Notes: generated from the sequence alone by a model not told the origin. A stretch of 59,094 nucleotides of DNA from Sphingomonadaceae bacterium (GCA_021732525.1 JAKFUU010000021.1:1-59094), one strand, 5' to 3'; shown: positions 37,101 to 45,830, numbered from the stretch's first letter. Made by a program: numbers and translations.

Positions 37101-37116
37101 TTAGGTGAAGTTGCTA

Positions 37117-37431
37117 TTAAGCTTTAGGAGCGCAGCCTGCTGCGGCACATCCCTTAGCGGCACAAGCCGATGCTCCGCAACCTGCGGCTGCGCAAGCCGA
37201 TGCGCCGCAGCCCTTAGCAGCGCAAGCCGAAGCCGCACAAGCCGAAGCTGCGCAAGCTGCTTTCGCTTTCTTACCTTTTTTCTTCTTGCTCTTTTTCGCA
37301 GCACAAGGATTTGCACCGCAAGCCGAAGCGGCACATGCGCCGCAGCCTTGAACAGCGGTTGCCGGAGCCGAAGCCATTGCCAATCCGCCAGATACCGCCA
37401 ACAAAGTGGCTAATTTCAACGTCTTATTCAT
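37117..37431 (-). CDS. Exported Cys-periodic low-complexity peptide (metallophore/bufferin-precursor-like)
   Basis: 104 residues: signal peptide to ASAPATA (~26), a short mature start with QGCGACAASACGANPC, a Lys-rich hinge (KKSKKKKGKKAK, ~47-58), then nine Cys each exactly five residues apart (CAASA / CAAKG / CGASA units), 13 Cys in total. Only Ala, Gly, Ser, Lys, Pro and Cys are used after the signal. The 5-residue Cys period recalls HvfA-type precursors (EGKCG repeats) and bufferins, which are copper- or zinc-binding RiPPs, but the DUF692 (MNIO) and DUF2063 partners of those systems are not adjacent. It is an independent gene with its own terminator. Whether it is modified or simply a thiol-rich metal sink is unknown. 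Confidence 0.8.
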   Translation of the reverse strand: MNKTLKLATLLAVSGGLAMASAPATAVQGCGACAASACGANPCAAKKSKKKKGKKAKAACAASACAASACAAKGCGASACAAAGCGASACAAKGCAAAGCAPKA

Positions 37432-37466
37432 AAAACTCTCTCTTTTCTGCTGGGTGGTGAAATTGG

Positions 37467-37498
37467 TGATGACGGAGCATCGTGTGTCTCCGCCATCA
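37467..37498 (-). promoter_or_regulatory. Hairpin between the second YHS gene and the Cys-periodic gene
   Basis: TGATGACGGAG (37467-37477) and CTCCGCCATCA (37488-37498) form an 11-bp stem (one mismatch, G-U in minus-strand RNA), with only a weak U-rich tail. It may attenuate transcription or protect an mRNA end between the two genes. Confidence 0.45.
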
Positions 37499-37508
37499 TA
37501 GGGTCCGA

Positions 37509-37994
37509 TCAGGCGCCAAATTCGGCATCGTCGGGAATAGTCGGCCAGGCTTTATCGGCCTTGCTCACGAAGCCGGGCACGTCGCCAAGCCAGATTGTTT
37601 GCACGCGCTTGTCAAAGTTGAGATATAATTTTCCGTCGACAATTTTCGAGTAAACGGGATCTCCCGGCGCAAGCGCGCCGCGCGACATGGCCCATGCACA
37701 ATGACCGCCATATTGCGGGGCGAATGCTGCGGGATTTTCCTTAAAGGCCGCGGCATTTTCGGAAGAGGCAAAATAATATAAACGGCCATCATGTTTGACC
37801 TTATATTTCTTCAAACCTTTCACGGGTTGGCCGTTACCACGAAAATAGCTGACGGTATCATAGCCACCGACAGCAGCTTCGCTGACTTCTTCATCAATAT
37901 AAACCGGGCGCGCCTCCGCCTGCTGGTTGATTGAGATTAAAGTGACCGGTGCGATTGTTGCAACAAATGCAAACAATAAAAGCGACTTTTTCAT
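37509..37994 (-). CDS. Exported YHS domain-containing protein
   Basis: 161 residues with a signal peptide (cleavage near QQAEARP, ~28) and no lipobox Cys. The YHS domain shows GGYDTVSYFRG, YKVKHDGRLYYFASSENAAA and FAPQYGGHCAWAMS, with the single mature Cys in the same GG-x-CAW position as its neighbour. About 35-40% of visible motif positions match the YHS lipoprotein downstream, so the two are paralogues flanking the Cys-periodic peptide. Likely periplasmic and metal-related by family association; no experimental role known. Confidence 0.87.
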   Translation of the reverse strand: MKKSLLLFAFVATIAPVTLISINQQAEARPVYIDEEVSEAAVGGYDTVSYFRGNGQPVKGLKKYKVKHDGRLYYFASSENAAAFKENPAAFAPQYGGHCAWAMSRGALAPGDPVYSKIVDGKLYLNFDKRVQTIWLGDVPGFVSKADKAWPTIPDDAEFGA

Positions 37995-38138
37995 GAGACA
38001 ACTCCTCTGACAAAATACTCACAAACCTGACCGATGCCGTCGGGGGGAAGGGAATGGCAACGGCCAGGCTTGTGATGATATTCGTTGGGCGATAGCGATT
38101 GGTTTCACTTAACGTGATTTATTTCACAAAATATTGAA

Positions 38139-39113
38139 TCATATATAATAGTTCTTATCCAATGCCGTCTTTGCGGCCCGATATTCGGTTTCCAGCCGCG
38201 CAACCATATCGGCGACGGGCTCTATTTTTTTGACCGCGCCGATGCCTTGGCCGCTACCCCAGATGTCTTTCCATGCCTTTGCCTCGCTATTGCCGCCGGA
38301 GCCAAAATTCATCGCCGAAATATCGCCCGCGGGCAGATTGTCGGGGTCCATCCCCGCTTTTTCAATCGACTGGCGCAGATAATTGCCATGCACCCCGGTG
38401 AATAGATCCGAATAGACAATGTCGCTCGCCTTGGCCTCGACGATATTGTCCTTATAGCCGCCCGCCGCGCGCGCTTCGTCGGTGGCGATAAAGGCGCTGC
38501 CGATATAGGCCAAATCGGCACCCATCGCCTGCGCCGCCAAAATCGCCGCGCCATTTGCGATCGAACCAGACAGCGCCACCGGCCCGTCAAACCATTCGCG
38601 AATTTCCTGTATCAAGGCAAAGGGAGAGGTAATGCCGGCATGGCCGCCCGCGCCCGCCGCGACGGGGATCAAGCCGTCGGCGCCTTTTTCGATCGCTTTG
38701 CGGGCGAAGCGGTCGTTGATGATATCATGGAGCACAATGCCGCCCCAGCCATGCACCGCCTGGTTCAAATCTTCCCGCGCGCCCAGCGAGGTGATCGTGA
38801 TCGGCACCTGCCATTTGGCGCAGGTTGCGACATCCTCTTCCAGCCGGTTGTTTGATTTATGCACAATTTGATTCACCGCATAGGGCGCGGCGGGGCGATG
38901 CGGATGCGCGCGATTATGCGCGGCCAGTTCCTCGGTAATCTGATGCAGCCACTCATCCAGTTGCGTTTGCGGCCGGGCATTGAGTGCGGGGAAGGACCCG
39001 ACCACGCCCGCCTTGCATTGCGCAATCACCAGCTCTGGGCCGGAGATGATAAATAGTGGCGATCCGATAACGGGCAGGCGCAAATTATCGAACAAGGGGG
39101 ACGGCAGGGGCAT
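38139..39113 (-). CDS. Nitronate monooxygenase (FMN, 2-nitropropane dioxygenase family)
   Basis: 324 residues, a TIM-barrel FMN enzyme. PVIGSPLFIISGPELVIAQC at the N-terminus and the phosphate-binding GLIPVAAGAGGHAG and ADLAYIGSAFIATDEA motifs match the NMO/NPD family, which oxidises alkyl nitronates such as propionate-3-nitronate. Family members also include enoyl-ACP reductase FabK, so the substrate is inferred. Single gene, divergent neighbours not coupled. Confidence 0.87.
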   Translation of the reverse strand: MPLPSPLFDNLRLPVIGSPLFIISGPELVIAQCKAGVVGSFPALNARPQTQLDEWLHQITEELAAHNRAHPHRPAAPYAVNQIVHKSNNRLEEDVATCAKWQVPITITSLGAREDLNQAVHGWGGIVLHDIINDRFARKAIEKGADGLIPVAAGAGGHAGITSPFALIQEIREWFDGPVALSGSIANGAAILAAQAMGADLAYIGSAFIATDEARAAGGYKDNIVEAKASDIVYSDLFTGVHGNYLRQSIEKAGMDPDNLPAGDISAMNFGSGGNSEAKAWKDIWGSGQGIGAVKKIEPVADMVARLETEYRAAKTALDKNYYI

Positions 39114-39247
39114 GAGCGCTCCTAAATAGCTGAATGGTTCGGTTAACTCCGATAGACCGGATCATACAGGAGGAGTCAACAAGGCGGTTTGCTGCGGCGC
39201 GTTTACCGGGGCGGAGGTAACAAGATTCGAATATATCGCGATAAATC

Positions 39248-39897
39248 CTAATCCCGCCCTATCACCCATTTTGACACCGCCCAGGCCGCCACTGCACCTG
39301 CAAGCTGCGCCGCGATGAAGGCAGGTGCATTGGCCGGCGCAATGCCCGCGAAACTGTCGCTGAGCGATCTGGCAATGGTAATCGCGGGGTTGGCGAAGCT
39401 GGTCGAAGAGGTGAACCAGTAAGCCGCCGTTATGTATAAAGCAACGCTGGCCGCAACCGCTTGCGGTTTGGCTTTAGTAGTCGCCAATATGGTGAACACC
39501 AGCCGAAGGTGGCGATAAACTCGCCGAGCCATTGACCGGAGCCGGTGCGAATGGCTTGCGAAAATTGGATCACCGGCTGGTCGAACATCAAATGCGCGGC
39601 CCACACGCCGGCAATGCCGCCAATCAACTGCGCCGCGCCATAGGCCAGCAGGTTTGGCGTGCTCAATTCTCCGCGCAAACGAAACACCAACGACACCGCC
39701 GGATTAAAATGCGCGCCCGATATTGGCCCCAGCATGGTGATCAACACGAATAGCATCGCGCCCGTGGCCAAGGTATTACCAAGCAACGCCACCGCAACGT
39801 TGCCGCCCGACAGCTGCTCCGCCATGATGCCCGAACCGACAACGGTGGCAAATAGGAAGAAGGAGCCGGCGGCTTCGGCGAATAGCTTCTGGTTCAT
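39248..39897 (-). pseudogene. Aquaporin/MIP family channel, broken by a frameshift
   Basis: Two consecutive frames make one channel. The first (from 39897) carries MNQKLFAEAAGSFFLFATVV and the first NPA box (AHFNPAVSL); the second carries the other NPA box (FANPAITIARSLSDSFAG) and the last helices. They join near 39503, where the genome reads ACCTTCGGCTGG; one additional G (TTCGGG-CTG) restores GEFIATFG-LVFTILATTKA. With one base fewer, the first frame ends at 39430 without the second pore half. Either a genuine -1 mutation or a sequencing error. Channel substrate (water, glycerol, arsenite) cannot be told. Confidence 0.85.
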
Positions 39898-39981
39898 GGC
39901 ATGCGCTCCTGTCCTATCCTATCCGTTGCGGGGCATCTTTCTCGCCCAGGATGGCGCGATGGCGGCACATTCCTCATTTTG

Positions 39982-41658
39982 TCAAGCGCCGTTGACCGCG
40001 CTCAATATCGCCCGCACGCTGGCGGTGGCGACATCGCGGCTGTTGCCGACGCCAAACAGCACCGGTCCGCCCGCGATCCGGCATTCGACATAAGCGGCAG
40101 CGCGCGCATCGGTGCCATGGCCGATGGCATGTTCGCTATAATCGATAATTTCGAGCGCGCCGGCCAGCGCGTTTTCGAGCGCGTCGGCAAGGCTGGAGAT
40201 CAGACCGTTGCCGCGTCCGCTCACCGATTGTTCTTCGCCATCGATGCGGATTGTTCCTGCGAAGATACGTTCCGCGCCGTGGCGCGGGTTCAAACTTTCG
40301 TTAAAATCGATCAATTCAAAGCGGTCGGTTTCATTAGGGATCAAATGATAGCGCAACTGGAAGGCGTCAAAAATATCGGTGCTGGAAAGTTCGCGCCCGG
40401 TGGTGTCGGATAGCTCCTGTACCGTCAGGCTGAAATTCGCCTGCATTCGTTTGGGCAATTTATAGCCATAATCCTGTTCGAGCACCCAGGCGACACCGCC
40501 TTTGCCGCTTTGCGAATTGACGCGGATTACGGCTTCATAGCTGCGGCCCAAATCGGCGGGGTCGATCGGCAGATAGGGCACTTGCCAAAGCTGATCGTTG
40601 CGCTGTTCCTGCGCAGCGAAGCCTTTTTTGATCGCGTCTTGGTGACTGCCCGAAAAAGCGGTGAAGACCAATTCGCCGGCGTAGGGATGGCGCGGATGAA
40701 CGGGGAGCTGGTTGCAATATTCCACCGTCTGGATCACTTCGTCGATGTTGCTGAAATCGAGACCGGGATGCAGCCCCTGCGTATACATATTGAGCGCCAG
40801 CGTGACGATATCGACATTGCCGGTGCGCTCGCCATTGCCGAACAGGCATCCTTCGATGCGGTCGGCTCCCGCCAGCAAACCAAGCTCCGCCGCGGCGATG
40901 CCGCTGCCCCGGTCATTATGCGGATGGAGCGAGATCACCACGCTATCGCGCGCGCTGATATGGCGGCACATCCATTCGATCTGATCGGCATAGATGTTGG
41001 GCATTGCGGCTTCCACCGTGGCGGGCAGATTGAGGATTAGCGGTTTTTGCGCTGTGGGTTTGAGCACCGCCATCACCGCCTCGCAAACCTCCAAGCTAAA
41101 TTCCAGTTCGGCGGTGGAGAAGGTTTCGGGGCTATATTCAAAATGCCAATCGGTTTGGGGGTGCTGGACGGCATATTCGGCGAGCATTTCCGCGCCCTCG
41201 ACCGCGATCGCCTTTACGCCTGCTTTATCCAGCCCGAACACGATATCGCGCCAAGCCGGGCTGACGGCATTATACAGATGCACGATGGCGCGCGGCGCGC
41301 CGGCCATGCTCTCGAATGTCCGTTCGATCAGATCGCGGCGCGATTGGACGAGCGATTGGATCACCACGTCGCTGGGTATCTTGCCGCTATCGACCAATCC
41401 GCGCACAAAATCAAAATCGGTTTGGCTGGCGCTGGGGAAGCCGACCTCGATTTCCTTCACGCCAATTTTGCACAGCAGATCGAAGAAGCGCTGTTTTTTC
41501 TCATGCCCCATCGGATCGATCAGCGCTTGATTGCCATCGCGCAGATCCGTGGAGAGCCAGCGCGGCGGCGCGGTGATGGTTCGGCTGGGCCATTGCCGGT
41601 TCGGCAAATCTACTTGCGGAAAGGGGCGATATTTTTGGGATGGATCGGGAATCATCAT
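39982..41658 (-). CDS. leuA: 2-isopropylmalate synthase
   Basis: First committed step of leucine synthesis, condensing acetyl-CoA with 2-oxoisovalerate. 558 residues, LeuA type 2 (long form): the TIM barrel begins [15 protein letters not shown] (metal-binding RDGNQ) and includes [16 protein letters not shown] (HxHxD metal ligands) and [12 protein letters not shown]. The C-terminal regulatory domain for leucine feedback is ~430-558 ([24 protein letters not shown]). A leader peptide rich in Leu codons lies ~120 bases upstream, so expression is probably attenuated. Confidence 0.96.
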   Translation of the reverse strand: MMIPDPSQKYRPFPQVDLPNRQWPSRTITAPPRWLSTDLRDGNQALIDPMGHEKKQRFFDLLCKIGVKEIEVGFPSASQTDFDFVRGLVDSGKIPSDVVIQSLVQSRRDLIERTFESMAGAPRAIVHLYNAVSPAWRDIVFGLDKAGVKAIAVEGAEMLAEYAVQHPQTDWHFEYSPETFSTAELEFSLEVCEAVMAVLKPTAQKPLILNLPATVEAAMPNIYADQIEWMCRHISARDSVVISLHPHNDRGSGIAAAELGLLAGADRIEGCLFGNGERTGNVDIVTLALNMYTQGLHPGLDFSNIDEVIQTVEYCNQLPVHPRHPYAGELVFTAFSGSHQDAIKKGFAAQEQRNDQLWQVPYLPIDPADLGRSYEAVIRVNSQSGKGGVAWVLEQDYGYKLPKRMQANFSLTVQELSDTTGRELSSTDIFDAFQLRYHLIPNETDRFELIDFNESLNPRHGAERIFAGTIRIDGEEQSVSGRGNGLISSLADALENALAGALEIIDYSEHAIGHGTDARAAAYVECRIAGGPVLFGVGNSRDVATASVRAILSAVNGA

Positions 41659-41731
41659 GATAGGCTCGCTATTATCGGGTTGTTGCCAGCAGCAACGGTT
41701 GGTCCTGAGGCTTGATCTTTATGTGGGGGAA

Positions 41732-41782
41732 CCCTTAGGCGGGGGAGCGGCAACAGGCCAACCGAACACACACGCCTAAGGG
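41732..41782 (-). promoter_or_regulatory. leuA leader hairpin (attenuator candidate)
   Basis: CCCTTAGGCG (41773-41782 complement) and CGCCTAAGGG (41732-41741 complement) give a perfect 10-bp stem around ~31 bases, and the upstream arm overlaps the end of the leader ORF. A ribosome stalled on the Leu codons would change this pairing. A second small stem GTTGC-CAGCA-GCAAC lies nearer leuA. No strong U-run is visible, so the exact terminator is uncertain. Confidence 0.6.
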
Positions 41783-41826
41783 CGGGTAAGTCGAAATAGG
41801 GATAGGAGTTGCCGGGCTGCCTTCAT
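41776..41826 (-). CDS. leuA leader peptide
   Basis: Sixteen codons: MKAARQLLSLFRLTRP, stop TAG. Four of them are Leu (CTC, CTA, CTA, CTT), three within five codons. AAGGA sits four bases before the ATG. Its stop lies inside the left arm of a 10-bp leader hairpin, and leuA begins ~115 bases downstream. This is the classic arrangement of a leucine attenuator. Too short for routine gene calling. Confidence 0.75.
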   Translation of the reverse strand: MKAARQLLSLFRLTRP

Positions 41827-41983
41827 ATTCCTTATTGTTAACCCGAACCGGTTCGTATCGTCCAGCCCTTATTTACCGCTATAGGCGGGCGGGGTCAAAA
41901 AGCAGATGGGGTTAAATAAGATTTCTGATTAAAAACCCTTTTGCGCTAAATGGCTATAAAAGAAAAATCAGGAGTCGGATGAG

Positions 41984-42505
41984 ATGCGCCATAGTATGAC
42001 CTTTGCACTGGCCTTTTGTTTAGGGGCATGCAGCAGCATTCCTGAATCCGCGCCGCCAACCGGTGCAACGGCGATATTGCAGCGCGGCGGCGCGCCAGTG
42101 GGCGGGGCGGCCCTATCACAAAACGGCGCTGATGTTGCGATCACATTGACGGTGGACGGCCTTGCCAGCGGTGAATATGGGATGCATCTGCATCAAATTG
42201 GCAAATGCGATGGTCCCGATTATAAAAGCGCCGGCCCGCATTGGAACCCCGGCAATCGTCAGCATGGGCTGAATAATCCGCAAGGCGCGCATGGCGGCGA
42301 CTTGCCCAACCTGGTCGCTGTCGGCGGGCGGCCCGCGACTTATTCGGGGCAGATAGCGAGCATTATGCTAACCGGACCGAGTGGGTTGATCGACGGCGAC
42401 GGCGCGGCGATCATTATCCATGCAAAGGCCGATGACGGCTTAACCGATCCCAGCGGCAACAGCGGCGACCGGATCATCTGCGGTATGTTGACGCTCGAAA
42501 ATTGA
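41984..42505 (+). CDS. sodC: Copper/zinc superoxide dismutase (exported lipoprotein)
   Basis: Periplasmic dismutation of superoxide. 173 residues with a lipobox LGAC (C16), then the SodC barrel. Metal ligands appear in order: HLHQIGKCD (H68, H70), HWNP (H86), RQHGLNNP (H94), GAHGGDLPNL (H103, D106), IIIHAKADD (H146). The disulfide C75/C166 and the guiding Arg (GDRIICG, R163) are conserved. AGGAG lies nine bases before the ATG. Confidence 0.95.
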   Translation: MRHSMTFALAFCLGACSSIPESAPPTGATAILQRGGAPVGGAALSQNGADVAITLTVDGLASGEYGMHLHQIGKCDGPDYKSAGPHWNPGNRQHGLNNPQGAHGGDLPNLVAVGGRPATYSGQIASIMLTGPSGLIDGDGAAIIIHAKADDGLTDPSGNSGDRIICGMLTLEN

Positions 42506-42885
42506 GATCGCAGCTATCAACAGCGTTCATTTTCACTCTCGCAAAGGGGGGAACGCAGTGATCGTAGATCAATCCACCACCCGTGCCGAAATTTAACCTT
42601 TTGAGTCTGATGACGTTGAGTTGATTCTCCTTGTCATTGTGAGCGAAGCGAAGCAATCTAGGGTTATTCTGCGCAACCCTAGATTGCCGCGTCGCTTCGC
42701 TCCTCGCAATGACGATTCGTATTACTGCAACTTGCTTTAGGTGATGGACCGCCGCCTGCGTGGGGGTGACAATATGGCTTGGGGGGCGGCGATGAGGTTC
42801 GCAAGGGCGCGAAGGGGTTCAATTTTCAGCCGTCCTAAAGGAACGCTGCACGGGCGGTTTCGGCATGTTCCCTCAGTTAACCCTC
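42506..42885. other. Intergenic region sodC to merR, no gene seen
   Basis: About 380 bases containing one GTCATTGCGAG repeat (42632-42716). The remainder, 42717-42885, is G-rich but has no coding signature or structured RNA that I recognise; the merR promoter follows. Confidence 0.6.
42632..42716. repeat. GTCATTGCGAG-family palindromic repeat
   Basis: TGTCATTGTGAGCGAAGCGAAGC... on the left, GCGTCGCTTCGCTCCTCGCAATGACGA on the right (each under 30 bases but shown here only in part). Closely matches the copy at 36264-36347, including CCTAGATTGCCG in the right half. Confidence 0.88.
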
Positions 42886-42912
42886 TTGACGTTTACGCAA
42901 ACGTAAACTAAA
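42886..42912 (+). promoter_or_regulatory. Promoter with a palindromic MerR-type operator
   Basis: TTGACG (-35, 42886-42891), then the palindrome GTTTACG-CAAA-CGTAAAC (42891-42908) as the spacer, then TAAACA-like -10. The long spacer filled by an inverted repeat is typical for MerR-family regulators, so the merR gene ~30 bases downstream probably controls itself and the acyl-CoA dehydrogenase behind it. Confidence 0.7.
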
Positions 42913-42938
42913 CATATCTCATAATGACGGGGATATCT

Positions 42939-43415
42939 ATGGAACAGGTCGATTTCGGTGGACTAGCCAGTAATAGCCAGCATCAGCATGGGACAATTGA
43001 TACGCCCGATTCGTTGAATCGCGAAGCATTTGCGATTTCCGATCTGTCGGCTGAATTTGACGTAACCGCCCGCGCCTTGCGTTTTTATGAAGACCAAGGC
43101 TTGATCGCACCGCAGCGGCAAGGGCTAACACGGATTTATTCCCGGCGGGACCGCGCAAGGCTTGCTTGGATTTTGCGCGCCAAGCGCGTTGGTTTTTCGC
43201 TTGCCGAAATTCGCGAAATGATCGATCTTTATGACTTGAATGATGGCCGCAATGTGCAACGCCGGGTCACGATCGAAAAATGCAAAGAACGCATCAAGCT
43301 GTTAACGGCACAGCGCGATGATATTGAAAGTGCAATAGCCGAACTTACCGAATTTATTGCCGTTGTTGAAACTGTTGAAGCGGAAGAATCGACCACGCAG
43401 AAAAGGTCCGCTTAA
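42939..43415 (+). CDS. MerR family transcriptional regulator
   Basis: 158 residues from the ATG at 42939 (GGGG six bases upstream; an ATG five codons earlier is possible). After a ~30-residue polar tail comes the winged HTH: FAISDLSAEFDVTARALRFYEDQGLIAPQRQG, cited here only as the FYEDQGL core, and YSRRDRARLAWILRAKRVGFSLAEI. A coiled-coil follows (KCKERIKLLTAQRDDIESAI). It has no metal-binding Cys, so it resembles the LiuR-like branch, which controls acyl-CoA catabolism. It sits 28 bases before the acyl-CoA dehydrogenase gene. Confidence 0.88.
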   Translation: MEQVDFGGLASNSQHQHGTIDTPDSLNREAFAISDLSAEFDVTARALRFYEDQGLIAPQRQGLTRIYSRRDRARLAWILRAKRVGFSLAEIREMIDLYDLNDGRNVQRRVTIEKCKERIKLLTAQRDDIESAIAELTEFIAVVETVEAEESTTQKRSA

Positions 43416-43443
43416 CCCCGCCCCCTTATTTTAGGAGCCTCAT

Positions 43444-45246
43444 ATGCCCCAATATCAAGCGCCCATTAACGACAGCAAATTTATCCTCAACGAAGTTTTG
43501 AAAATTGACCGTTTTTCGAACTTGCCCGGCTTTGAAAATGCCGCGCCTGACATGATCGAAGCGATCCTGACCGAAGGCGGAAAATTTGTTCAAAATGTGC
43601 TATTTCCGCTCAATCAGGTTGGCGATCTGGAAGGCTGCACGCGGCACGCAGATGGCAGTGTAACCACGCCAACGGGCTTCAAGGCCGCCTATCAGCAATA
43701 TTGCGAGGCCGGTTGGGGCACTTTGTCGGCTCCAGAAGAATTTGGCGGGCAGGGAATGCCGCATATCGTCTCAATGGCATTTGAAGAATTTATGGCCAGC
43801 TCCAACATGGCCTTCGCAATGTATCCCGGCCTGACCCATGGCGCAGTCTCCTCAATTTTGGCCAAAGGCAGTGAAGAGCAAAAGGCAAAATATGTGCCCA
43901 ATATGGTCTCAGGCAAATGGGGCGGCACGATGAACCTGACCGAGCCGCATTGCGGAACCGACCTTGGTCTTATCCGTACCAAAGCGGTACCCAATGGCGA
44001 TGGCAGTCACGCGGTCACCGGCATGAAGATTTTCATCAGCTCTGGCGAGCATGACATGACCGAAAATATCATCCATCTGGTGTTGGCAAAAACGCCAGAT
44101 GCCCCCGACAATGTGAAGGGCATTTCGCTCTTCATCGTGCCCAAATTTTTGGTCAACGACGATGGATCGCTGGGCGCGCGCAATGCGGTATCTTGCGGCT
44201 CGATCGAACATAAGATGGGTATTCATGGCAATTCGACCTGCGTGATGAATTATGACGGAGCCACCGGATATCTCGTCGGTGAAGAGAATAAAGGCCTTGC
44301 CGCCATGTTCATTATGATGAATGTCGCGCGGCTCGGCGTTGGGCAGCAAGGGCTGGGCCTGGCCGAAGTGGCTTATCAAAATGCGGTGCATTATGCGAAT
44401 GACCGCCGCCAAGGCCGCGCGCTGACGGGCACCAAAGATGCGCATGAAAAAGCCGACACATTATTCGTCCACCCCGATGTGCGCCGCATGTTGATGGATG
44501 CGAAGGCCTTTACCGAAGGCTTTCGCGCGCTATGCCTTTGGGGCGCTTTGCAAGCTGATTTGATCCACAAGGCGCAGACCGAGGAAGAGCGGCTTACCGC
44601 TGATGATCTGCTGTCGCTGCTCACCCCGGTGATCAAAGGTTACGGCACCGATAAGGGCTATGAAATCGCCACCAATGCGCAGCAGGTTTTCGGCGGACAC
44701 GGCTATATTGGCGAATGGGGCATGGAGCAATATGTACGCGATGCGCGGATCACGATGATCTATGAAGGTGCCAACGGCGTTCAAGCAATGGATCTGGTCG
44801 GGCGTAAGCTGGCACAAAAGGGAGGCCGAGCGGTACAGGCATTCTTCAAGGTTGTTGATGAAGAATGTGAAGCGGCGAAATCGAACGAGAAGCTGGCGGA
44901 TTTTGCGTCGCGGCTTGAAAAAACCAATGGGGAGTTAAAGGCGGCGACCATGTGGTTCATGCAAAATGGCATGGCCAATCCCGATAATGTCGGCGCCGGA
45001 GCGCATCATTATATGCATATTATGGGCATTGTCGCATTGGGTCTGCAGTGGCTGCGAATGTCGCAAGCGGCGATCGAGGCGTTGGATAGCGGCCATGACA
45101 ATGTTGCCTTCTATGAAACAAAATTGGTAACCGCGCGATATTTTTCGGAGCGATTTATGCCTGAGGCAGGGGCGTTGCGCCGCAAGATCGAAGCGGGCAG
45201 CGAGGCGATCATGGCATTAGCGCCGGAAATGTTCGCGGTGGCTTAA
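43444..45246 (+). CDS. Acyl-CoA dehydrogenase, long form (DmdC/C-terminal-domain type)
   Basis: FAD enzyme of fatty-acid-like beta-oxidation. 600 residues, longer than the ~380 of ordinary ACADs, because it has an N-terminal extra domain (MPQYQAPINDSKFILNEVL...) and a C-terminal domain (~460-600). The core has GGTMNLTEPHCGTDLG, GMKIFISSGEHD and QVFGGHGYIGEWGMEQ, with the catalytic Glu expected in MIYEGANGVQAMDL. This group includes 3-methylthiopropionyl-CoA dehydrogenase DmdC, but other substrates are common. GGAG box precedes the ATG; co-directed with merR and a GNAT gene. Confidence 0.9.
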   Translation: MPQYQAPINDSKFILNEVLKIDRFSNLPGFENAAPDMIEAILTEGGKFVQNVLFPLNQVGDLEGCTRHADGSVTTPTGFKAAYQQYCEAGWGTLSAPEEFGGQGMPHIVSMAFEEFMASSNMAFAMYPGLTHGAVSSILAKGSEEQKAKYVPNMVSGKWGGTMNLTEPHCGTDLGLIRTKAVPNGDGSHAVTGMKIFISSGEHDMTENIIHLVLAKTPDAPDNVKGISLFIVPKFLVNDDGSLGARNAVSCGSIEHKMGIHGNSTCVMNYDGATGYLVGEENKGLAAMFIMMNVARLGVGQQGLGLAEVAYQNAVHYANDRRQGRALTGTKDAHEKADTLFVHPDVRRMLMDAKAFTEGFRALCLWGALQADLIHKAQTEEERLTADDLLSLLTPVIKGYGTDKGYEIATNAQQVFGGHGYIGEWGMEQYVRDARITMIYEGANGVQAMDLVGRKLAQKGGRAVQAFFKVVDEECEAAKSNEKLADFASRLEKTNGELKAATMWFMQNGMANPDNVGAGAHHYMHIMGIVALGLQWLRMSQAAIEALDSGHDNVAFYETKLVTARYFSERFMPEAGALRRKIEAGSEAIMALAPEMFAVA

Positions 45247-45263
45247 ACAAAGGATCGGATCGC

Positions 45264-45830
45264 ATGTTGACCGTTAGATTCGATAGCAAGGTGACATTGC
45301 AGGATGACGTAATCTTGCTGCGCCCGCTCGCCCCTGATGATTGGGAGCCGTTATTTTTGGTGGCATCCGATCCGTTAATATGGGCGCTGCATCCCGCGCA
45401 TGACCGCTGGCAAATGACTGTGTTTCGCGGTTATTTTAACGAGGCGCTGGCGCAAGATAGCGCCTTTGTCATCATCGATAAAGCAAGCGGCGATATCATC
45501 GGATCATCGCGCTATGGCTTTGAACGGGCCGGACCTGGTGAAGCGGAAATCGGCTGGACATTTTTGGCGCGCGCTTATTGGGGCGGAGAAACCAATCGGC
45601 GAATGAAGCGGTTGATGTTGGCGCACGCATTGCAGCATTTTGACCGAGTGATTTTTCTGGTGGGGCAGGATAACCTGCGTTCGCGCCGCGCCATGGAAAA
45701 AATTGGCGGCCGTTTGACCGAACGATTATTCCGCTCGGAACTGAAGGGCGCGGTGGTGACGCATGTGATCTACGCGATTGATCGGCAGGGTTTCGAAAAT
45801 GGACCGTTGAACGGAGCTATTGCCAGTTAA
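45264..45830 (+). CDS. GNAT family N-acetyltransferase
   Basis: 188 residues of the RimJ/RimL-like type: LLRPLAPDDWEPLFLVASDP at the start, SSRYGFERAGPGEAEIGWTFLARAYWGGETN across the acetyl-CoA pocket (shown as core EIGWTF and RAYWGG), and NLRSRRAMEKIGGRL near the end, which contains the usual S-R-x-A-x-E-K-x-G acetyl-CoA motif. It begins 18 bases after the acyl-CoA dehydrogenase stop, so it is probably cotranscribed. Acceptor substrate unknown. Confidence 0.87.
   Translation: MLTVRFDSKVTLQDDVILLRPLAPDDWEPLFLVASDPLIWALHPAHDRWQMTVFRGYFNEALAQDSAFVIIDKASGDIIGSSRYGFERAGPGEAEIGWTFLARAYWGGETNRRMKRLMLAHALQHFDRVIFLVGQDNLRSRRAMEKIGGRLTERLFRSELKGAVVTHVIYAIDRQGFENGPLNGAIAS

Noticed and set aside
36316-37104. 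262-codon open frame antisense to the YHS lipoprotein
   Set aside because: It crosses a palindromic repeat and a terminator, and its sequence is the complement of a clear signal-peptide YHS gene.
37117-37431. Cys-rich ORF as a translation artefact of a DNA repeat
   Set aside because: A proper signal peptide, start region and terminator are present and Cys spacing is exact; it is kept as a gene.
36370-37994. Selenocysteine in the YHS proteins
   Set aside because: Both have TGC/TGT Cys codons at the GG-x-CAW site and no in-frame TGA, so they are Cys forms.
39248-39897. Programmed frameshifting in the aquaporin gene
   Set aside because: No slippery heptamer is seen at the junction, and this family is not known to use it; mutation or sequencing error is simpler.
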